DNA of 16,901 nucleotides from JANRIC01 sp033765345 (GTDB taxonomy: Bacteria; Bacteroidota; Bacteroidia; Cytophagales; Microscillaceae), in the NCBI GenBank assembly GCA_033765345.1, contig JANRIC010000232.1:1-16901 (forward strand), read 5' to 3'. The translations under genes and the position numbers were made by a program. The notes under the pieces were generated by a model, which did not search any database, was not told where the DNA came from, and was given only the letters and a program-made list of their open reading frames with translations. Numbering within the stretch: the first letter of the stretch is position 1; each line of letters opens with the position of its first letter. Positions 1 to 4,446 of this stretch are shown piece by piece.

Positions 1-72
1 ATACTATTAGACAAAGGTTTAGCAGATTTGTACGCAAAACTTTATCCTTTTCTAAAAAAGAGTATATGTTAA
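1..72 (+). CDS. 3' end of an unidentified gene (partial)
   Basis: An open frame runs in from the left edge and stops at TAA (70-72). It encodes 23 residues ending LADLYAKLYPFLKKSIC, an amphipathic, probably helical tail. The gene would converge on the kinase gene ending at 118, leaving 45 nt between them. The fragment is too short to assign to a family. It could be the chance end of a non-coding frame, so support is only the open frame and plausible amino-acid composition. Confidence 0.35.
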   Translation: MLLDKGLADLYAKLYPFLKKSIC

Positions 73-117
73 ATTTACATTTCAAACTTTGGGCCTATCA
101 ATATAATCTTAATGTTA

Positions 118-1602
118 TCAGTTAAAAATTAACACTATCGATTTTTCTCCGGTATCTTGTTTTGTTTCAAATTGCGTGACACCTTCCTGCAAGGCTTTGA
201 GCTTATCTGGTGCGATGCCCCAGCCGTTGTCTCGGATACGGAGTTTGAGCTGCTCGCCCTGGGTTTCGGCAGAAAGTACAATCAGGGGCATATCTACGCC
301 ATTGCTGTATTTGATGGCATTTACGAGGAGGTTTTCGATCACCCGGCGGATGTAGTCTTCGTTGTACTGCCCATAAATATTTTCGGGTACTTCATTGCGA
401 ATCTCCGGCATCTGGCTTTGAAAGTCGGCAATGAGTGTAATGGCACTTTGCACGGTCTTGCGAAGCTGGTTGGTGCTAGTTTGAAGCTCCAGCTTATCGG
501 CCTGGTAGATATACATTACTTCCTCTACCATCGCCTTCATACGCTTGCTCCGAAAGTGGATTTTTTGCAAAAGCTTTTCCTTATCAGGATTCGGGAAGCT
601 GGGGCTGCTGTAATTGATAATCGGATTCAAAGGATTGCGTAAATCGTGGTTGATGGCGGAAATCATCAGGTCTTTGGTGGATTGGAGGGACTGAAGCTCG
701 ATATTTTTCTGCTCTACGACTTCATTTTGCTGGCGGAGCTCTTCTGCAATTGCTTCTAGTTCCTGTGTTTTCTCGAAAAGCTCATCTTTTTGAAGATTAA
801 TCAATTGATTTTTTTCGGTTAACTCATTGGTCATTTTCTCTAGCTCACGTGTTTTGAGTCTTTGAATATCCCTTTCATGGACGGCTATATTGGTTTGTTT
901 TTTTAATCGTATGGAAATATCGTTGAGGATTTCGTTTTTTTCTTCAAGCATTTTATTTTTTTCCTGATTTTCTCTAACAGTATCTTTGATCATTTGTATA
1001 CCTTTTTCAAAGAGGAGTTTTTTTGATCTCAGATTTCGATATTGTTGATCAAGATAATCTCGCTGTTCTTGAATATCTCTAATAATAAATGATTTATAAA
1101 CCTCATCTGAATTTGCAACAAAAACGGCTTCTTGAATATTAGAATTTAAATTCTCATCGAGATAAGATGAAACTTTGGAAACAGCGATATCTGCTGCTAT
1201 AAAAAATGGAAAAGCTCTGTTTCCTGTACTTAAAGGTGGAAAAATGATTCTTTTGACTTGATTTTCTTCAGCTATCTGTAAACAGTTTTCATAACAGGTT
1301 TCAAGTAATCTCTTTACAAATTTTTTATCTTTACTTATCAACCAAGAAGGGTTAATAGTGTGTATTATGAATTGAAAAGATAAATTATAACCTTTTGTAA
1401 TTACTGCATCTCCATACTTACAATTTTTAATCTTCGTCAGTTCTTCTTTTAAGCTACTCCCTGCTTTTTGATGAATAAGTGAATCAAGAGGACCTAAACC
1501 ACTAAAATCTTCATCTGTTGGATTTACAATAGCGTCTTGTTTTTGTGCTACTAAGTCAAACATATTACCTTGCACAATTTCAATTTTAGGATGGATGAGC
1601 AT
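118..1602 (-). CDS. Macro domain-coiled coil-histidine kinase fusion, C-terminally truncated
   Basis: This 494-aa protein has no signal peptide or membrane segment, so it is likely cytoplasmic. Residues ~5-170 read as a macro domain (ADP-ribose or nucleotide-metabolite binding): DAIVNPTDEDF, the GDAVITKGY and IIHT strands, and the FPPLSTGNRAFP phosphate loop. The usual NAAN and poly-Gly loop are replaced by NPTDEDFSGLGPLD, so ADP-ribosyl hydrolysis is doubtful while binding is plausible. Residues ~176-310 are Glu/Lys/Gln-rich coiled coil. Residues ~311-465 are a histidine kinase core: H box with His319 (INHDLRNPL), N box (Asn424, Asn428) and G1 box (DNGWG, 458-462). The expected GTGLGL G2 motif is absent; the protein ends GEKSIVLIFN, some 25 residues after G1. 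The macro half is clearly more AT-rich than the kinase half. No response regulator gene is adjacent. Domain calls are confident; the signal and target are unknown. Confidence 0.85.
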   Translation of the reverse strand: MLIHPKIEIVQGNMFDLVAQKQDAIVNPTDEDFSGLGPLDSLIHQKAGSSLKEELTKIKNCKYGDAVITKGYNLSFQFIIHTINPSWLISKDKKFVKRLLETCYENCLQIAEENQVKRIIFPPLSTGNRAFPFFIAADIAVSKVSSYLDENLNSNIQEAVFVANSDEVYKSFIIRDIQEQRDYLDQQYRNLRSKKLLFEKGIQMIKDTVRENQEKNKMLEEKNEILNDISIRLKKQTNIAVHERDIQRLKTRELEKMTNELTEKNQLINLQKDELFEKTQELEAIAEELRQQNEVVEQKNIELQSLQSTKDLMISAINHDLRNPLNPIINYSSPSFPNPDKEKLLQKIHFRSKRMKAMVEEVMYIYQADKLELQTSTNQLRKTVQSAITLIADFQSQMPEIRNEVPENIYGQYNEDYIRRVIENLLVNAIKYSNGVDMPLIVLSAETQGEQLKLRIRDNGWGIAPDKLKALQEGVTQFETKQDTGEKSIVLIFN

Positions 1603-1660
1603 AAATTGCCAAATAATATTTATCCAGCTAAGATAAAAAAGAATGCAATCAATTTGTCAT

Positions 1661-1701
1661 TTTTGATAAAAATGTATGCAATCTTGACAAGATTATCAAA
1701 A
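1661..1701. promoter_or_regulatory. Nested inverted repeats upstream of the macro-kinase
   Basis: In the 118-nt gap before the kinase start, TTTTGATAA (1661-1669) and TTATCAAAA (1693-1701) form 9-bp arms. Overlapping them is AATCTTG-A-CAAGATT (1680-1694), a 7-bp palindrome around one base. ATGCAATC also occurs twice as a direct repeat (1643-1650 and 1676-1683). This looks like an operator or protein-binding region; the winged-helix gene just upstream is an obvious but unproven candidate binder. A terminator is less likely because no T-run follows the symmetry. Confidence 0.35.
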
Positions 1702-1720
1702 TCGCCAAGATTTGGAAAAC

Positions 1721-2014
1721 CTAGCTTTCTGTGATCTGCCAATGCCCGCCTTTTTTAGAGCCTATTCGGGCAAGAATGCCTTCTTTTTTGAGCTTAGCGA
1801 GATTCCATTCTACACCTCTTTGGCTGAGTCCGGTGAGTGTTTGAAGTTCGCTGATGGTCGTTTTAGGGTTTTTTCGGATTTGGGAGAGCATTATTTCCAC
1901 AGTTTTTTCCACAGTTTTTTCTTTGCCGAGTTTGAAGAGTACAGCCAAACCACCGAAATCAAGGCTGAATTGAGGGGCAGGAATTTGTGCAAAAAAAGCA
2001 AAGGGAGAAATCAC
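1721..2014 (-). CDS. Small winged-helix DNA-binding protein
   Basis: The 97-aa product has a C-terminal winged helix at ~36-95: TVEKTVEIMLSQIRKNP, then ISELQTLTGLSQRGVEWNLAKL, then the wing ILARIGSKKGGHW. This is the kind of helix-turn-helix found at the C-terminus of AlbA_2/RecG-like (Schlafen-type) ATP-binding proteins. The N-terminal ~28 residues (IPAPQF...FGGLAVLF) also resemble the stretch before the winged helix in those large proteins, so this may be a detached tail rather than an original stand-alone regulator. The start is GTG (2014-2012), overlapping the stop of the upstream 80-aa gene as GTGA, which would allow translational coupling. No better ATG lies upstream of the domain. The DNA-binding fold is clear; the role is inferred. 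Confidence 0.65.
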   Translation of the reverse strand: MISPFAFFAQIPAPQFSLDFGGLAVLFKLGKEKTVEKTVEIMLSQIRKNPKTTISELQTLTGLSQRGVEWNLAKLKKEGILARIGSKKGGHWQITES

Positions 2015-2253
2015 AGTTTTGGAGAGTTTGAGTCTATCTCTTGATGGATGAGTTCCTGAAGCCAGGACAGGTCTTTTTGCATCAGGGCGTACAGATCACG
2101 GATGCGCTGGGTTTGTTCATCGGCTGTTCCTTGAAGGATATAGTTTTCCATAAGTTGCATGGCTTGGGCATTGATTTGTTGCCTTTCTGCATCGTTTTGG
2201 GCTTGGGCATATTGCAGGGCGAGTTTTTGAAAATCAGGTAATTGATGGGTCAT
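2011..2253 (-). CDS. 80-aa helical hypothetical protein
   Basis: The product (MTHQLPDFQKLALQYAQAQ...) is predicted almost entirely helical, rich in Gln, Ala and Leu, with no Cys, signal peptide or membrane segment. I do not recognise the family. Its ATG (2253-2251) overlaps the stop of the 37-aa ORF as ATGA, and its own stop overlaps the GTG of the winged-helix gene as GTGA. The three thus look like one translationally coupled unit. Its position directly before a DNA-binding protein would fit a partner or accessory subunit, but nothing in the sequence proves this. Confidence 0.6.
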   Translation of the reverse strand: MTHQLPDFQKLALQYAQAQNDAERQQINAQAMQLMENYILQGTADEQTQRIRDLYALMQKDLSWLQELIHQEIDSNSPKL

Positions 2254-2363
2254 CGTTTTTTTGATTTAACTGTGGTAATTTTCCTTGTTTTACGCAATTC
2301 GTCTAGGTTTTTGAGTTGTTGCTGATAAAAATCAATCATCAGCTCCAGCAGTTTTTTAGCCAT
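2250..2363 (-). CDS. 37-aa basic small protein
   Basis: This ORF reads MAKKLLELMIDFYQQQLKNL, then ends with a basic tail (RKTRKITTVKSKKR). It looks like one amphipathic helix plus a positively charged C-terminus. Support for it being real is the exact ATGA overlap with the next gene, the absence of a better start for the cluster, and the 27-bp leader element 7 nt upstream of its ATG, shared with the gene at 3099. It could act as a leader peptide, a small antitoxin-like partner, or simply a coupling ORF. The family is not recognised. Confidence 0.5.
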   Translation of the reverse strand: MAKKLLELMIDFYQQQLKNLDELRKTRKITTVKSKKR

Positions 2364-2370
2364 TGGTGCA

Positions 2371-2397
2371 AGATTTCCCAAAGTAAATTACACAAAA
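2371..2397 (-). promoter_or_regulatory. 27-bp leader element, copy 1 (upstream of the 37-aa ORF)
   Basis: On the minus strand this reads TTTTGTGTAATTT, then ACTTTGGGAAATCT, ending 7 nt before the ATG at 2363. It aligns without gaps to 3110-3136, upstream of the gene at 3099, with 24 of 27 bases identical. TAATTT could be part of a degenerate Bacteroidota -7 box, so this may be a shared promoter. A mobile or recombined 5' leader is the alternative. Confidence 0.5.
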
Positions 2398-2473
2398 AAA
2401 GCAAAGGATGAAATTTTGGGTGGAGGAATTATGAAATAGCTTTTTCATTTTATGGGATAATCAGGAAAATATT

Positions 2474-2650
2474 TTACTTTTTATCCTTTTTTAAGGAGGC
2501 GATTTGAGCGGCAAGCTTTGGATTTTCACGGAGTTCTTCCTGTAGTTTTTTGGCTTTTTCTGTAAAAATAGGAGTCTCGCCGTATTTTTCTTTTATTTGG
2601 GCGATGATTTCGTCTGCATCCAGGCTAAGTATGACTTTTTCTTTTTTCAT
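2474..2650 (-). CDS. 58-aa hypothetical partner of the DUF6934-like protein
   Basis: The ORF encodes a highly charged small protein with an N-terminal strand (KKEKVILSLDADEI) and a Lys/Glu-rich helical remainder (FTEKAKKLQEELRENPKLAA). Its ATG (2650-2648) overlaps the stop of the 150-aa gene by four bases (ATGA), a strong sign of co-translation. It has no signal peptide and no recognisable enzyme motif. The tight pairing of a ~150-aa and a ~60-aa protein resembles two-component modules such as toxin-antitoxin pairs, but that is a guess from layout only. It ends 110 nt before the next small ORF. Confidence 0.6.
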   Translation of the reverse strand: MKKEKVILSLDADEIIAQIKEKYGETPIFTEKAKKLQEELRENPKLAAQIASLKKDKK

Positions 2651-3099
2651 GGGTTTTGCTTTTTTAAAATTACAAATTTTGAATATTCTTTTTTAAAATC
2701 GGGTATATCGAGACTTGTGCTTTCTGTTTCTAACGCCAAGATTTGATATTCCGTTTCAATCTCTGATAGATTGTCACGGATAATTTTGGCATATAATTTA
2801 GTCCTATTGCTTGTACTTCCTTGTATAAATATAACGGACTCTGGTTTATATACAAAAAAATCCTTAATTGTCTCAATCACTGTCGCCAAAACTTTGATGG
2901 TATCACCATTATTTGAAATCGCTTTGTCATCAATTTCTCCGATCAGGTAGTTATAATCCCCAAAGGCCAGATTATACATTCCATCCTCAATTTCTTCATA
3001 AACAACTACTTTTGTGATAACTCCTTGTTTGCCAATGCTGAAAAATGAAAATATCAGATGCTGATTATCAGAACTATACTTGTATTTATCTCTATTCAT
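2647..3099 (-). CDS. DUF6934-like hypothetical protein
   Basis: This 150-aa soluble protein begins YKYSSDNQHLIFSFFSIGKQ and carries NLAFGDYNYLIGEIDDKAIS, NNGDTIKVLATVIETI and FIQGSTSNRTKLYAKIIRDN. From memory these are the conserved stretches of a Bacteroidota family named DUF6934, whose function is unknown; no database was consulted. The GSTSNRT loop looks like a ligand- or phosphate-binding turn, which is my inference. The gene is the first of the minus-strand block. It overlaps the 58-aa partner by ATGA and has the shared 27-bp leader element ending 10 nt before its ATG. No signal peptide or membrane segment is present. Confidence 0.65.
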   Translation of the reverse strand: MNRDKYKYSSDNQHLIFSFFSIGKQGVITKVVVYEEIEDGMYNLAFGDYNYLIGEIDDKAISNNGDTIKVLATVIETIKDFFVYKPESVIFIQGSTSNRTKLYAKIIRDNLSEIETEYQILALETESTSLDIPDFKKEYSKFVILKKQNP

Positions 3100-3109
3100 T
3101 CAAAAAATA

Positions 3110-3136
3110 AGATTTCGCCAAGCAAATTACACAAAA
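3110..3136 (-). promoter_or_regulatory. 27-bp leader element, copy 2 (upstream of the DUF6934-like gene)
   Basis: This is the second copy of the element at 2371-2397 (24/27 identical, ungapped), on the same strand and ending 10 nt before the ATG at 3099. On the minus strand it contains TGTAATTTGCTTGG, whose TAATTTGC resembles a Bacteroidota -7 element with one base missing. A 15-bp palindrome (AGATTTT-C-AAAATCT, 3142-3156) lies just upstream and could be an operator. Confidence 0.5.
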
Positions 3137-3141
3137 GCCGG

Positions 3142-3156
3142 AGATTTTCAAAATCT
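3142..3156. promoter_or_regulatory. Palindrome upstream of the DUF6934-like gene
   Basis: AGATTTT-C-AAAATCT is a perfect 7-bp inverted repeat around one base, 43 nt before the ATG at 3099. It sits where an operator or activator site would overlap or precede the promoter. The rest of the 3157-3326 gap, towards the divergent OmpA-domain gene, shows no gene and no clear promoter consensus. Confidence 0.3.
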
Positions 3157-3353
3157 GGTCTATAATCTGAAAATAACTACCTGTTTTGCTGTCTGATCTG
3201 GTAGAACACGCAAGGCTCATAAAAGAAGTGAGCTGGGATTTTGATCCATAAAAGGTACAATTCCGATAAAAAATTGTTAATCCCGGAATCAATTCACCAA
3301 ACTTTGAGAGAAAATCTGTATTTTGGATGCTACACGGCTTAACATTCTTTTTT

Positions 3354-3767
3354 ATGACAAAATTAGGGTGTATTCTTTTGTGTCTGTTTTTTAGTGGTGA
3401 TTTATTTGCCCAAAGAAAAGATACTGTCATCATCAAAAGTATCTATTTTGGCGGTGGGAGTTACGACATTGATAGTGAGCAAATCCTGGAACTTTACCAA
3501 CTCATAGAATCAATCCCTAATCTGGATGATTACCAAATCAGTATCACCAGCCATACCGATAATATCGGAGGGCAACGATACAATGCCTGGCTTTCTGAGA
3601 TGCGTAGCGAAGCTGTTATAGAACTCCTGATCTTTAAAAAAATCCCTCCTGATAAAATTTTTAAAAAAGACTTCGGCCAAAATAACCCCCTCTACGACAA
3701 CAATACCCTCAATGGACGAATGCTCAACCGTAGGGTCGATATTATTTTTTCTCCCTTATTGTTTTAA
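3354..3767 (+). CDS. Small periplasmic OmpA-domain protein
   Basis: From the chosen ATG (3354) the protein is 137 aa with a typical signal peptide: MTKLGCILLCLFFSGDLFA, with likely cleavage before QRKD. An upstream in-frame ATG (3327) would put nine extra residues in front and is less likely. The mature part is essentially one OmpA-like peptidoglycan-binding domain: FGGGSYDID, the ISITSHTDNIGGQRYNAWLS strand-helix with the conserved Asp, the SEMRSEAV Arg region and a closing NRRVDIIF. No beta barrel, TPR or lipobox is present, so it is shorter than most family members and lacks an obvious outer-membrane anchor. It probably binds peptidoglycan in the periplasm. It is transcribed divergently from the small-gene block. 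Confidence 0.8.
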   Translation: MTKLGCILLCLFFSGDLFAQRKDTVIIKSIYFGGGSYDIDSEQILELYQLIESIPNLDDYQISITSHTDNIGGQRYNAWLSEMRSEAVIELLIFKKIPPDKIFKKDFGQNNPLYDNNTLNGRMLNRRVDIIFSPLLF

Positions 3768-3810
3768 ATTTAAAAATATATACATATTTTTATTTATTAA
3801 TGTAAAATCA

Positions 3811-4161
3811 ATGCGTATGTTGTCAAAAATTTTAAAATTATTCAACTTTTCAAGCTCTATACCTTCTATATCTACCCAGGAATTGAGCGAGAAGCTCAAG
3901 AAAAAATCTAAGGATGTTGTACTGCTCGATGTTCGTACTCCCGAAGAATTCAGTGCTGGGCATATATCCCATGCCATCAATACGGATGTAAGATCGGTTG
4001 ATTTTGGTAAAAAACTTAGGGCATTAGACAAAAACAAAACCTATTATGTCTATTGCAGAAGTGGTATGCGAAGCCAACAAGCCTGCAAAATCATGACAGA
4101 ATCGGGTTTTAAGCAAGCAATTAATGTCAAAGGTGGGTTTTTGAGCTGGAAAAATCTTTGA
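3811..4161 (+). CDS. Single-domain rhodanese-like sulfurtransferase
   Basis: The ATG at 3811 gives 116 aa; ATG 3817 is nearly as good. An in-frame ATG further upstream (3712) would overlap the OmpA-domain gene and add a non-homologous extension. The rhodanese fold is seen in VVLLDVRTPEEFSAGHISHA, then YYVYCRSGMRSQQACKIM with the catalytic Cys82 and its six-residue loop, then the closing NVKGGFLSWKNL. Such stand-alone domains (GlpE/PspE type) carry a persulfide and pass sulfur to cyanide, thioredoxin or biosynthetic acceptors; the true acceptor here is unknown. No signal peptide is convincing, so it is likely cytoplasmic. It starts 43 nt after the OmpA-domain gene and may share its transcript. 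Confidence 0.85.
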   Translation: MRMLSKILKLFNFSSSIPSISTQELSEKLKKKSKDVVLLDVRTPEEFSAGHISHAINTDVRSVDFGKKLRALDKNKTYYVYCRSGMRSQQACKIMTESGFKQAINVKGGFLSWKNL

Positions 4162-4183
4162 TTGTAAAATCTCCCCTAAAAAA

Positions 4184-4216
4184 GAAATTGCGGATAAATT
4201 TCGTATCCGCAGTTTC
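4184..4216. terminator. Hairpin downstream of the rhodanese gene
   Basis: GAAATTGCGGATA (4184-4196) pairs with TATCCGCAGTTTC (4204-4216): 13 bp with one G-U, around a 7-nt loop. Read on the minus strand the stem is followed by TTTTTT with a single C interruption nearby, as in an intrinsic terminator. On the plus strand it lies 23 nt after the rhodanese stop but lacks a U-run. It probably ends transcription in at least one direction. Confidence 0.5.
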
Positions 4217-4339
4217 GAGAGGTATAACCAAATTTCAGGACAAAAGACATATATAAATTTCTTTTGGGAATAAAAATTATTCGAGCGTAATAAATATGAA
4301 TTTTTCTAGGGCAGATTGGTTGACCAAAGATACGCATTG

Positions 4340-4362
4340 CATGTTTACTCGGAGGAAACATG
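4340..4362. repeat. Short inverted repeat in the convergent gap
   Basis: CATGTTT (4340-4346) and AAACATG (4356-4362) form a 7-bp perfect stem with a 9-nt loop, directly beside the larger hairpin at 4367-4411. It may be part of a compound terminator or RNA structure in the gap between the convergent genes ending at 4161 and 4447. Confidence 0.3.
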
Positions 4363-4366
4363 TGGA

Positions 4367-4411
4367 TTAAGCTCATGTTAAGTTTATGTCATATACTTAA
4401 CATGAGCTTAA
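4367..4411. terminator. 17-bp perfect hairpin between convergent genes
   Basis: TTAAGCTCATGTTAAGT (4367-4383) and its exact reverse complement (4395-4411) flank an 11-nt loop. It begins 36 nt beyond the stop of the minus-strand 755-aa gene. No T-run follows on either strand, so it is not a textbook intrinsic terminator. A U-run-independent terminator, an mRNA 3'-end stabiliser or a protein-binding palindrome would all fit. No gene is seen in 4162-4446. Confidence 0.5.
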
Positions 4412-4446
4412 AATATGTTCCTAAATACTTTTCAAAAGGATTCTGA

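Larger units (their letters stand above)
1990..2407. repeat. 15-bp direct repeat flanking the small-gene pair
   Basis: CAAAAAAAGCAAAGG occurs at 1990-2004, just inside the 5' end of the winged-helix ORF, and at 2393-2407, upstream of the 37-aa ORF. The similarity continues weakly into a following GAAAT. The two copies bracket the 37-aa and 80-aa genes. They may record a duplication or the insertion of that pair, or they may be a coincidence of A-rich sequence. Confidence 0.35.

Noticed and set aside
157..642. 161-aa plus-strand open frame opposite the kinase gene
   Set aside because: It is antisense to the conserved histidine kinase core and has no recognisable domain.
3092..3436. 114-aa minus-strand open frame across the divergent gap
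   Set aside because: It overlaps the signal peptide of the OmpA-domain gene and both promoter regions, and its product looks random (Ser/Cys/Phe-rich).
3712..3810. N-terminal extension of the rhodanese starting inside the OmpA-domain gene
   Set aside because: The extra residues are hydrophobic but overlap a conserved coding region and precede a good ATG placed where the domain family begins.
4176..4376. 66-aa minus-strand open frame in the convergent gap
   Set aside because: It runs through the hairpin stems and has no leader, no family resemblance and odd composition.
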